Shown here: positions 34,391-45,636 of the stretch, piece after piece
Numbering within the stretch: position 1 is the first letter of the stretch
Layout of the letters: each line of letters begins with the position of its first letter
Source: Pleurodeles waltl
Lineage: Eukaryota; Chordata; Amphibia; Caudata; Salamandridae
Assembly: GCF_031143425.1 (NCBI RefSeq)
Contig: NC_090439.1
Location: 356,184,027 to 356,248,026 of the forward strand
Length of the DNA stretch: 64,000 nucleotides
Reading direction: 5' to 3'
Made by a program: the position numbers and the translations under genes
Notes under the pieces: model-generated
Told to the model about the DNA's origin: nothing
Seen by the model: the letters and a program-made list of their open reading frames with translations, nothing else
Databases searched by the model: none

Positions 34391-35975
34391 CGACCTCTGA
34401 CCTGTTTTTGGTCTAGAGCTCGCCCCCCACGTCCGCAGCACCACCTTGCTGTCTCGTGCCCCTGACCCCCGCCCACGCTGCTGCTAGCGTGTTCAAGGCC
34501 CTCCTCCACCCGCAGGCATCCTCCTGCGCCTCATCCCTGGTGTCTAGTGGACTCTGGTAAGCTTCGCTAGACCCGTGTGCAATCTGCCGCTTTTGCCGTA
34601 TCTGTAAGTGTTTTTACTTTTCAGCGCCTTGCCTCATTGCCCTCTTGCCCCCATTTGTGCCCCTTCTGATTGCTGTTTTCCGCTTGTTCTTTGTGCCTTT
34701 TTACCGTATTTGTGACTGTTTTTGACTTGTGCTTATTGTTCACTTTTGTGCCTTTTTTACCTGGTTTTTCGCCCCTTAGGCGCTCCCCCTTGCCGCTTCC
34801 CCTGCCGCTGCCTCCCTGCGGCCCCACCCCCCTCGCGCCTCCATTCGCTGCTCCCTCCCGCCTCACGCCTCCCAGCTGCTCCTCCCTCCCCCCTCCCTTC
34901 TTAATGGCTGGCACTGCGCATCGAGGGTGAGCGACCTCTGACCTGTTTTTGGTCTAGAGCTCGCCCCCCACGTCCGCAGCACCACCTTGCTGTCTCGTGC
35001 CCCTGACCCCCGCCCACGCTGCTGCTAGCGTGTTCGAGGCCGTCCTCCACCCGCAGGCATCCTCCTGCGCCTCATCCCTGGTGTCTAGTGGGCTCTGGTA
35101 AGCTTCGCTAGACCCGTGTTCAATCTGCCGCTTTTGCCGTATCTGTAAGTGTTTTTACTTTTCAGCGCCTTGCCTCATTGCGCTCTTGCCCCCATTTGTG
35201 CCCCTTCTGATTGCTGTTTTCCGCTTGTACTTTGTGCCTTTTTACCGTATTTGTGACTGCTTATGACTTGTGCTTATCGTTCACTTTTGTGCCTTTTTTA
35301 CCTGGTTTTTCGCCCCTTAGGCGCCCCCCCTTGCCGCTTCTCCTGCCGCTGCCTCCCTACGGCCCGCCCCCCTCGCGCCCCCATTCGCCGCTCCCTCCCG
35401 CCTCCCAGCTGCTCCTCCCTCCCCCCTCCCTTCTTAATGGCTGGCGCTGCGCGTCGAGGGTGAGCGACCTCTGACCTGTTTTTGGTCTAGAGCTCGTCCC
35501 CCACGTCCGCAGCACCACCTTGCTGTCTCGTGCCCCTGACCCCCGCCCACGCTGCTGCTAGCGTGTTCGAGGCCCTCCTCCACCCGCAGGCATCCTCCTG
35601 CGCCTCATCCCTGGTGTCTAGTGGGCTCTGGTAAGCTTTGCTAGACCCGTGTGCAATCTGCCGCTTTTGCCGTATCTGTAAGTGTTTTTACTTTTCAGCA
35701 CCTTGCCTCATTGCGCTCTTGCCCCCATTTGTGCCCCTTCTGATTGCTGTTTTCCGCTTGTACTTTGTGCCTTTTTACCGTATTTGTGACTGTTTTTGAC
35801 TTGTGCTTATCGTTCACTTTTGTGCCTTTTTTACCTGGTTTTTCGCCCCTTAGGTGCTCCCCTTGCCGCTTCCCCTGCCGCTGCCTCCCTGCGGCCCGCC
35901 CCCCTCGCGCCCTCATTCGCCGCTCCCTCCCAACTCCCGCCTCCAAGCTGCTCCTCCCTCCCCCCTCCCTTCTTA
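34391..35975 (+). repeat. Three leader monomers of LINE copy B (about 535-541 bp each)
   Basis: Units start CGACCTCTGACCTG at 34391, about 34930 and about 35464. Each runs through a T-rich pyrimidine block and a C-rich CCTCCCTT segment to CTTAATGGCTGG. They align with the reverse complement of the copy A monomers but are clearly diverged (TTTTTGGTCTAGAGCTCG against TTTCAGGTCCTGAGCTCG). Copy A has 14, so monomer number varies between copies as in mouse L1 promoters. In the last unit the ATG opens the real ORF. Confidence 0.85.
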
Positions 35976-38900
35976 ATGGCTGGTGCTGCGCGTCCGCGCC
36001 GCTGCCACGCCGGAGGCCCGCCAGAGGCAAGCCCGTCTGCGCCCGTCCGCGCCTGGACCGCGCCCAGCGCCACCCCCCCTGGTCCGCACGCCCGGCGCAC
36101 TACCAGCCTTCGCTACTCGGCCAGCGAACTCCTCGCCCTCAACCCTGGCTCCTCCACAGCCTGCTTCCAGGCCATTCCGAAGCACACCAAAGGACCCTTC
36201 TCCTGCTGCACCTGCAACTTCACCTGTAACAGAACAAGGAAGCCTGCAACAACCAACACCAACCACCTCCATTGCATCCTCCTCAACACACGCTCCGCAC
36301 GAAAGCACGCCATCGAGCTCTGGGACCTGCTCGACACCACCGCCCCAGACGTAGCCTTCCTGACCGAAACCTGGTGGAACGACTCCTCGGCCCCAGACAT
36401 CGCCGTCGCCATCCCTGACGGCTACAAGATCACCAGAAGAGATCGCACCAACTGAATCTGTGGAGGAATAGCCATCGTCCACAAATCTACCCTCAAGATC
36501 CACACCCACACGGACGACACCCTCAAGACAGCTGAACACCTTCACTTCCAGATCCACACGGACCCCAACACTACCCTCAGAGGAACTCTCATATACCGAC
36601 CTCCAGGACCAAGAGCCCCCTTCAGTGACACCATTTCCGACATCGCAAGCACCCACGCCCTCGCCTCAACGGACTACATCCTCCTTGGAGACCTCAACTT
36701 CCACCTGGAGAACAACAACGACGCCAACACCGCATCACTGGCCACCAACCTCTCCAACCTCGGACTCAGACAACTGGTCAACACACCCACCCAGATCGCC
36801 GGTCACACTCTAGACCCACTCTTCACTGCAAGCAACCACATCTCCTTCAGCCACACCACCGAACTCCACTGGACCGACCACCACTGCGTCCACTTCACAT
36901 TCAAGAAACACACCGAACACCACCGCACCCCACTACCACCGCACCGCCGCTGGGGCAAAGTCACCGAGGACCAACTAACCAGCACCCTCGCCAAGAACCC
37001 GCCGACCGACCCTAGCGACCCGGACTCCGCCGCCATCAACCTCCAACAGTGGATACTCAACTGCGCCAACACCCTTGCACCACTCAAGAGGCCCACCATC
37101 AACCAAGAAAAGAAAAAAGCAGCCTGGTTCACAGACGAACTGATCACCTCCAAACACACCTGCCAGAAACTTAAGAAAAAATGGCTTCTCGAGCCATTCC
37201 CGACAGCCTGGCAACCCACAAGGAAGCCACCCGCAAGCACCACCAACTTATCCGACTAGCCAAACGCTCCCACTTCACAGAACGCCTAAACAACAACGCA
37301 CACGACAGCAAGGAGCTCTTCTGCATCGTGAAGGAGCTCTCCAACCCCAGCGCCAACGTCAACGACGTCCCACCATCCCAGAAACTCTGTGACGCACTCT
37401 CTACCTTCTTTTACCAGAAAATCGCCGCCATCCATGACAGCCTCAACACCACACCTCCGCCAGACCCCACCCCCGACAACTCCTCCTACGCCGACCGCAT
37501 CACCACCTGGACCCACGTAGATGACGCCGAAACCCGAAAGACAATGAACTCCATCCACTCAGGATCCCCCTCAGACCCCTGCCCCCACCACGTCTACAAC
37601 AAAGCCAACTCAACCATCGCCCCCCAACTTCGTAAGATCATCAACCTATCCTTCGATACTGCGATGTTCCCGGACAGCTGGAAGCACGCCGACATCCAAG
37701 CCCTCCTCAAGAAACCCAAGGCTGACCTCAACGACCTCAAAAACTTCTGCCCGATCTCCCTCCTCCCCTTCCCAGCGAAGATCATCGAGAAGATCGTCAA
37801 TGCCCAGCTCACCCACTACCTTGAGGACAACTCCATCCTAGACCCCTCCCAATCCGGATTCAGACGCAATCACAGCACCGAGACTGCGCTCCTCGCCGCC
37901 ACAGATGACATCAGACAGCAAATGGACAACGGAAAAACTACAGCCCTCATCCTCCTAGACCTCTCCGCTGCCTTCGATACGGTCTGCCACCGCACCCTAC
38001 TAACTCGTCTCCACGAAGCCGGAATACAAGACAAAGCCCTCAACTGGATCTCCTCATTCCTCTCCGGCAGAACCCAGAGAGTCCGACTCTCACCCTTCCG
38101 CTCCGAAGCCACCAACCTCATCTGCGGCGTCCCCCAAGGCTCCTCGCTAAGCCCAACGCTGTTCAACGTCTACATGGCACCCCTTGTACAACTGGCCCGT
38201 CAGCACAACCTCAGCATCCTCTCCTACGCCGACGACACCCAGCTCATCCTCTCCCTCACTAATGACCCACACACCGCCAAAGCCAACCTCCATGAGGGAT
38301 TGAAATCCATCGCCGAGTGGATGAGAAACAGCTACCTGAAATTAAACTCCGACAAGACGGAAGTCCTCATCCTCGGACGCACCCCCTCGGCCTGGGACGA
38401 CTCCTGGTGGCCCACCGTGCTGGGACCCCCCCCCCTATTCCAGCCAACCACGCACGCAACCTCGGCTTCATCCTCGACTCCGCCCTCACCATGTCCAAAC
38501 AGGTCAACGCAGTCTCCTCCTCCTGCTTCAACACCCTTCGCATGCTCCGTAGAATCTACAAGTGGATCCCGATGGAAACCAGAAAAATGGTGACCCAGGC
38601 CCTCGTCAGTAGCAGACTTGACTACGGCAACGCACTCTACACAGGCATCCCAGCAAAAGACATCCAACGACTCCAACGCATCCAGAACGCATCCGCCCGC
38701 CTGATCCTCGACATACCCCGCCGATGCCACATCTCCCACCACCTGAAGGGCCTCCACTGGCTCCCCGTGGACAAGAGGATCACCTTTAAACTCCTCACCC
38801 ACACGCACAAAGCACTACACAACGCCGGACCCGCCTACCTGAACAACAGACTCAACTTCTACGTCCCCTCCCGCCAACTCCGCTCTGCTAACCTCGCCAT

Positions 38901-39051
38901 CGTTCCCCGATTCCAAAGCAAGACCACCGGCGGCAGATCCTTCTCCTACCTCGCCGCCAAGACCTGGAACTCCCTCCCGACCCCCCTGCGCCAGACCCAG
39001 GACCTCCTCACCTTCAGGAGACTCCTCAAGACCTGGCACTTCGACCAATAG
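35976..39051 (+). pseudogene. L2-like LINE polyprotein: endonuclease, RT, C-terminal domain
   Basis: ATG at 35976 (MAGAARPRR) starts about 1,025 codons. The N-terminal region has FSCCTCNFTC. Endonuclease motifs are LNTRSARK, FLTETWWND, LLGDLNFHLEN and WTDHHCVHF (36270-36900). RT motifs are KNFCPISLLPFPAKIIEKI, SGFRRNHSTETALL, LILLDLSAAFDTV, CGVPQGSSLSP and SYADDTQLIL (about 38219-38250). The C-terminal part (38430-39051) has RLDYGNALYTGIP, RIQNASARLILDIP and HWLPVDKRI. Lesions: TGA at 36453-36455 where copy A has Gly; a one-base deletion near 37193; a frameshift in a C-run near 38426. The catalytic YADD is intact. Confidence 0.85.
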
Positions 39052-39122
39052 CAGCTAACCCCCCCACCCCCCCAGCGCCTTGAAACCCTAACGGGTACAT
39101 AGCGCGCTTTATAAATTTAATG

Positions 39123-40120
39123 ATTGATAAGTGTGTTTCATAATAAACCTTTTTGAAATGAATTTGTATTTATATTTGGGTTTTATTTAATTTGTTTGAT
39201 TGCTATTTAATAAAATTATTTTTTATTTATAATTTTTTTCTAAGTTTTTTACTCAGTGTTTTTGTGTACTATGGAAAGATTTTTTTTTAAATATTTATTT
39301 TGTACTTTGTTTGTTAAATAATTTCCGTAGTATATATCTTTTTGAAATGCATTTAATTTTAGTTATTTATAATTTACATGTATTTAATTTGATTATGTTC
39401 TGATATTTTTATGTTGTTTGGGATTTAATTGTTTTTACGAAATGAATAGAATTTGGAAGGGTATGTCTAACCCTTTCTAGGTTCAACACCTTTCCTGCTT
39501 TTACTCATGTTGGAGTTGGAATAATAACTCTAACCCCTCCAAAGTTCAACACTTTCCTTACTGTTGCTTAGACCAGAGTAGGTATTGTAAATCTAACCTC
39601 TTGAGTGTCCAACACTTTCCCTGATTATACTTTAATTGGAGAGGGAATAGAAAAGCTAATTTATCCAACGTCCAACACTTTCCCTACTTTTGCTTAGATT
39701 GGAGTTTGAAAGTACATTTAACTTCTCTATAATCCAACGCATTCCCTGATTTTGCTTAAATTGGAATAAGAATAGTCATCTAATCTATCCAATGTCCAAC
39801 ACCTTCCTTGATGTTACTCGGATTGGGATGGAAATAGGAAATGCAACCCCTACAAAGTCCAACGTTTTTCCTACTTTTGTTTACATTGGAGTTAGAATAA
39901 TTATTCTGACTGAAGTCCACAAATCATGCTAGTGTTGTTTATGTTTGGTTGCTGTTATTTTTTTCTAGTATGTGTATATTATTTATTTTAAAAATGTCAT
40001 TTTTTAATTTAAATGATATATTGTATTTTAATTTTTGTAACTGAAGTATGCAATATGTTTATTTTTTGTTATTTTATTTTTGTTATTTATCAAATTACTG
40101 TTATCATTATTAATGTAATT
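39123..40120. other. AT-rich non-coding region
   Basis: Very AT-rich flank with no gene. It contains the minisatellite at 39482-39915 listed separately. Confidence 0.6.
39482..39915 (+). repeat. Degenerate minisatellite, 7 units of 62-63 bp
   Basis: A TCCAACACTTTCC-like core recurs at 39482, 39545, 39608, 39671, 39733, 39795 and 39858, with spacings 63, 63, 63, 62, 62 and 63. Between cores each unit has a TACTTTTGCTTAGATTGGAGT-like block. The regular spacing despite base divergence indicates an old tandem array. Confidence 0.85.
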
Positions 40121-42275
40121 TCTCAGAAACCCTCCTTGCACTACCTACAATAGCTTAGAGAATTAGAAAAAAACTCCTGCAAGAAACGTTTAAGGGATGC
40201 TAAATCAGAATTCTTCAGGCACCAACTGGACAACTCCAGAAACTGGCTGGGCAAACTGTTTTAGATCATCAAACAACAGTCCAGGCCCAACAATAACACA
40301 GATACCTGCATTGCTCCCTCAAAGAACTACAATGCTGTATTTACCTTCTTCAAGGAGAAACTAAAAAAAATGGAACACTCAATAACAACAGACACTGTAG
40401 TGTGCCACAATCTGAGTCTGATTGCTCACCAATCCCAGCAGGAATTTGCTAACACAGAGAGGGCATATACATTCATATTGCCATGGCCAACTGAAGCAAT
40501 TTCAAAACCTAAGCAAAGCCGCAATACATAAAACTATACGATCAATGAAACCAACCTTATATTTCAATGATCCCATACCTTCTAAAATGTGAAGGACTTA
40601 CTCTTCTTTATCTCCTCTCTTTTGACAAGGACAGTGAACTCCTCTTTAACACAAGGCAAAATCCCGGACTCTTGAAAGACCAGGAAAGTGACACCTTTAC
40701 TGAAAAATCCTGGTGCTAACACCAATGACCTAAAGAACTTTTGCCCTGTATCTAACATCCTGTTCCTTGCAAAGATACTCGAAAAATGTGTTCATAACCA
40801 GCTTTGTCAACACATCAAGAAATTTAACCTGCTGTATGAGTTCCAATCAGGTATCAGATCTGGGCACAGCACTGAGACAGTCATCGTACATATTATGGTA
40901 GATGCACTCAAAATCCTAGACCAGAAGGATTCTTGCCTACTGATGCTTCTAGACTTGTCCTCAGCATTTGGCACAGTCAGTCACAACAGACTCTTGGAAC
41001 TACCACAACACGCAATTAATCAGAATGAATTAATGCTGGAGATTCACTCTTTAACCCATCTCAGTTCACACTTGAAGTACTGCATCTACTGTCGCCACTC
41101 TGTTCAGCCTCTATATGGGACCACTAATAGAGATCCCCAAACAAACAATCCTATCCAATCACATGTATGCAGATGACCCTCAGCTCTGCCTAAAGATTTA
41201 GTCCATGAAAGATATCTTAAGAATAAATGACACACTGCTCAAAACACAGTACTGGCTATCACAGAACCACCTTAAATCGAATACACTAAAAACAGAATTC
41301 CTACTCATAGCACCTCACATAGCTCTCCATTAGCCGAAGAATGGACTACACACCTTAGTGCCCTCAATTACAAAACCTGTCATTATTGAGTCAACAAAGT
41401 TACTTGGGATAACGCTGGAGAAAAACCTCTACATGCAAGCACACATTAGTGCAGCCACAAGAAGAGATTTCATTCAAATGAATCTCGTCTGGAAAATAAA
41501 CCCTTACGTACCACCTACAGATTTCAAGACAGCAATACAGTCCCAAGTCATCTCCAAACTAGTATAGTGGAACCTTAATAGATCTTCTGAAAGCAAGAAC
41601 AACACCTCTTAAGGCAACCATCAATGCAGCAGCAAGACTGCTAACAGGCATCAGGTGTTTCAACCACATAACCCCCCTCTTAATTTTCTTCACTGGCTCC
41701 ATTTCAGTCATGATCCAGTTGAAGATAGTCTGCTTGACACACAAGGTCCTCCACCTTGAGACCTATGGCTGACACAGAAACTCAAGACATCAGGAGGTGA
41801 CCGCTCCACTTTGAGTGTCAGCTCCCTCCTGTTAGAACCTTCAAGATTTAGAAAAAGAAGACCTATGACCATACCTTCTCAGGGGCAGCCACAAGAATTT
41901 GGAACTCACTTCCTCCAGAATCACGTAAAAACACTTCCTTTTCTGCCTTCAAGAAAGAAGTCAAAATGTCCCTATTTAACAGTTTCTTTCCTTAATATTT
42001 ATGGTTGGGTTCAGACTTATCTAATTAGTCAAAGGAGACTCAGGAAGGGTCAGGTAGGAAATCTACTTGCGCTTTATACAGATTGCTAGAGAAACGTGAG
42101 CCACGTCTCCTCACTCAAAGTGGCTTGGGAAAGTGTACAAATAGTCTCTTTTTCTTCCTTTATCGATCTTGTTTCTAAAATTGTTATTAATATTGTAACA
42201 TGTAACTATGTAAAGTGCTCTGATACCCTTTAGTCTTGTTAACGTTTTACAAAACTTCCTAAATAAAATGAACTA
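40120..42275 (+). mobile_element. Older L2-like LINE remnant
   Basis: RT sequence is clearest at 40688-41176 (NTNDLKNFCPVSNILFLAKI, EFQSGIRSGHSTETVIVH, LLMLLDLSSAFGTVSHN). The C-terminal part is at 41358-41567 (TKLLGITLEKNLYMQAHIS). Endonuclease-proximal linker text starts near 40140 (KRLRDAKSEFFRHQL). The 3' end near 42240 reads TGTAAAGTGCTCTGATACCC. In the Asp motif AFDTV has become AFGTV. It is more decayed than copies A and B and lacks leader monomers, so it is a different, older family. Confidence 0.75.
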
Positions 42276-42339
42276 AACTAAAGAATAAATATATATTCGC
42301 TTAAAACACCCAAAGGTTAAAGTGACATTACAGTTGTTT

Positions 42340-42585
42340 TTTTAAAATGCTTTTTTTAACAATAACAACGAATGCCATTTCCAAGCACGTGACTTATCAG
42401 TGGAATAAAGTAGCATAATACATCCAACAACACTTGTCATGTCTGACGTTTCACATCCTGTAGAATAGAGCGTGTATCGAAACGTCCGATTCCATGCTAG
42501 AGGAGCATGTATCTGCCCACGCCAGCAGATAGGAGTGCAGAGGGGCCCAGATGTCTTTCGGTCTAGACATGGGAGGTAACAATGA
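42340..42585 (-). pseudogene. L1-like ORF2 extreme C-terminus beyond the solo LTR
   Basis: The frame RPKDIWAPLHSYLLAWADTC continues the C-terminal part that stops at 45637 on the other side of the LTR. Together with the GGTGT duplication this shows the LTR entered the ORF2 end. Confidence 0.55.
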
Positions 42586-42590
42586 GGTGT

Positions 42591-45500
42591 TGTGAGAAAG
42601 TAGCCTCTTTCTAGCCTTGTTACCCCCACTTTTGGCCTGTTTGTGAGTATATGTCAAGGTGTTTTCACTATCTCACTGGGATCCTGCTAGCCAGGGCCCA
42701 GTGCTCATAGTGAAAACCCTATGTTGTTAGTATGTTTGTTATGTGTCACTGGGACCCTGCTAGCCAGGACCCCAGTGCTCATAAGTTTGTGGCCTATATG
42801 TATGTGTTCCCTGTGTGATGCCTAACTGTCTCACTGAGGCTCTGCTAACCTCAGTGGTTATGCTCTCTCTGCTTTACAAATTGTCACTAACAGGCTAGTG
42901 ACCAATTTCACCAATTCACATTGGCATACTGGTACACCCATATAATTCCCTAGTATATGGTACTGAGATACCCAGGGTATTGGGATTCCATGAGATCCCT
43001 ATGGGCTGCAGCATTTCTTTTGCCACCCATAGGGAGATCTGACAAATCTTACACAGGCCTGCCAGTGCAGCCTGAGTGAAATAACGTCCACGTTATTTCA
43101 CAGCCATTTACCACTTCACATAAGTAACTTATAAGTCACCTATATGTCTAACCTTCACCTGGTGCAAAGTTACTTAGTGTGTGGGCACCCTGGCACTAGC
43201 CAAGGTGCCCCCACATTGTTCAGGGCAAATTCCCCGTACTTTGTGAGTGCGGGGACACCATTACACGCGTGCACTGTACATAGGTCACTACCTATGTACA
43301 GTATCACAATGGTAACTCCGAACATGGCCATGTAATATGTCTAGGATCATGGAATTGTCACCCCAATGCCATTCTGGCATTGGGGGGACAATTCCATTAT
43401 CCCCCGGGTCTCTAGCACAGAACCCGGGTACTGCCAAACTGCCTTTCCGGGGTTTTCACTGCAGCTGCTGCTGCTGCCAACCCCTCAGACAGGTTTCTGC
43501 CCTCCTGGGGTCCAGCCAGGCCTGGCCCAGGAAGGCAGAACAAAGGACTTCCTCAGAGAGAGGGTGTTACATCCTCTTCCTTTGGAAATAGGTGTCAGGG
43601 CTGGGGAGGAGTAGCCTCCCCCAGCCTCTGGAAATGCTTTGATGGGCACAGATGGTGCCCATCTCTGCATAAGCCAGTCTACACCGGTTCAGGTATCCCC
43701 CAGCCCTGCTCTGGCGCGGAACTGGACAAATGAAAGGGGAGTGACCACTCCCCTGACATGCACCTCCCAGGGGAGGTGCCCAGAGCTCCTCCAGCGTGTC
43801 CCAGACCTCTGCCATCTTGGATTCAGAGGTGTGCTGGCACACTGGACGGCTCTGAGTGGCCAGGGCCAGCAGGTGACGTCAGAGACTCCTTCTGATAGGC
43901 TCTTACTTTTCTTACTAGCCTATCCTCCTTCCTAGGTAGCCAAACCTTCTTTTCTGGCTATTTAGGGTCTCTGCTTTGGGGAATTCTTCAGATAACGAAT
44001 GCAAGAGCTCACCAGAGTTCCTCTGCATCTCCCTCTTCACCTTCTGCCAAAGGATCGCCTGCAAAACCGCAACAAAGTAGCAACGACGACTACTGCAACC
44101 TTGTATCGCTTCATCCTGCCGGCTTTCTCGACTGTTTCCTGGTGGTGCATGCTCTGGGGTAGCCTGCCTCCTTCTTGCACCAGGAGCTCTGAAGAAATCT
44201 CCTGTGGGTCAACGGAATCTTCCCCCTGCAACCGCAGGCAACAAAAGACTGCATCACCGGTCCTCTGGGTCCCCTCTCAGCACAACGAGCGTGATCCCTG
44301 GAACTCAGCAACTCTGTCCAAGTGACACCCACAGTCCAGTGACTCTTCAGTCCAAGTTTGGTGGAGGTAAGTCCTTGACTCCCCACGCTAGACTGCATTG
44401 CTGGGTACCGCATAATTTGCAGCTGCTCCGGCTCCTGTGCACTCTTCCAGGATTTCCTTCATGCACAGCCAAGCCTGGGTCCCCGACACTCTACCCTGCA
44501 GTGCACAACCTTCTGAGCTGTCCTCCGGCGTTGTGGGACTCCCTTTTCTGACTTCGGGTGGACTCTGGTTCACTCCTCTTCTAAGTGCCTGTTCCAGTAC
44601 TTCTGCGGGTGCTGCCTGCTTCTGTGAGGGCTCCCTGACTTGCTGGGTGCCCCCTCTGTCTCCTCATCCAAGTGGCGACATCCTGGTCCCTCCTGGGCCA
44701 CAGCAGCATCCAAAAATCCTAACCGCAACCCTTGCAGCTAGCAAGGCTTGTTTGTGGTCTTTCTGCATGGGAACATGTCTGAAAGCTTCTTCACAACGTG
44801 GGACATCCATCCTCCAAAGGGGAAGTTCCTAGTCCTCTTCCTTCTTGCAAAACACCAAGCTTCTTCCATCCAGTGGCAGCTTCCTTGCACCCTCAGCTGG
44901 CATTTCCTGGGCTCCTGCCCACTCTCGACACTGTCGCGACTCTTGAACTTGGTCCCCTTGTCTTACAGGTACTCAGGTCCCGAAATCCACTGTTGTTGCA
45001 TTGCTGGTTTTGGTTTTCCTTGCAGAATCCCCCTATCACGACTTCTATGCTCTCTGGGGGTAGTAGGTGCACTTTACACCTACCTTTCAGAGTCTTGGGG
45101 TGGGCTATTTTTCTAACCCTCACTGTTTTCTTACAGTCCCAGCGACCCTCTACAAGCTCACATAGGTTTGGGGTCCATTTGTGGTTCGCATTCCACTTTT
45201 GGAGTATGTGGTTTGTGTTGCCCCTATACCTATGTGCTCCTATTGCAATCTACCGTAACTTTACATTGCTTGCATTACTTCCTTTTGCTATTATCTGCAT
45301 AATTTTGGTTTGTGTACATATATCTTGTGTATATTTGGCATCCTCATACTGAGGGTACTCACTGAGATACTTTTGGCATATTGTCATAAAAATAAAGGAC
45401 CTTTATTTTTAGTATATCGGTGTATTGTGTTTTCTCATGATATTGTGCATATGACACCAGTGGTATAGTAGGAGCTTTGCATGTCTCCTAGTTCAGCCTA

Positions 45501-45636
45501 AGTTGCTCTGCTTTAGCTACCTTCTATCAGCCTAAGCTGCTAGAAACACCTCTTCTACACTAATAAGGGATACCTGGACCTGGCACAAGGTGTAAGTACC
45601 TCTGGTACCCACTACAAGCCAGGCCAGCCTCCTACA
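42591..45636 (+). mobile_element. Solo LTR, 3,046 bp, Gmr1-like family, perfect 5-bp target duplication
   Basis: It starts TGTGAGAAAGTAGCC and ends GGCCAGCCTCCTACA, matching the termini of the Gmr1-like LTR at 22378-24780. GGTGT lies on both sides (42586-42590 and 45637-45641). No gag, integrase or RT is encoded, so it is a solo LTR. Direct repeats of CTCACTGGGATCCTGCTAGCC occur at 42674-42770, and polyadenylation-like AATAAA lies near 45390. Three strong hairpins cluster at 43077-43395. More than 3 kb is unusually long for an LTR. Confidence 0.85.
43077..43395. repeat. Cluster of three strong hairpins in the solo LTR
   Basis: First, 43077-43100: TGAAATAACGT and ACGTTATTTCA, loop CC, perfect 11 bp. 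Second, 43273-43302: ACTGTACATAGGT and ACCTATGTACAGT, loop CACT, perfect 13 bp. Third, 43351-43395: 21-bp arms beginning GGAATTGTCACCCC and ending GGGGGACAATTCC, loop TTC, one mismatch. All lie inside 320 bp. Confidence 0.9.

Larger units (their letters stand above)
34391..39122 (+). mobile_element. L2-like LINE, copy B, nearly full length
   Basis: It comprises three leader monomers (34391-35975), one long coding region (35976-39051) with endonuclease, RT and C-terminal domains, and a short 3' tail ending GCGCTTTATAAATTTAATG. The tail style and the RT blocks (FRRNHSTETALLAA, LILLDLSAAFDTV) fit the L2/CR1 group. ATTGATAA occurs at 34383-34390 and 39123-39130, a possible 8-bp target duplication, though AT-rich microhomology is an alternative. 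Four lesions interrupt coding. It is the reference for interpreting copy A. Confidence 0.85.

Noticed and set aside
35973..36656. 227-codon minus-strand frame
   Set aside because: It is antisense to the LINE endonuclease; high GC suppresses stops on the opposite strand.
44204..45352. Open frames of 115-184 codons in the solo LTR
   Set aside because: They lie within TG...CA termini with a target duplication, overlap in several frames and have no recognisable domain.
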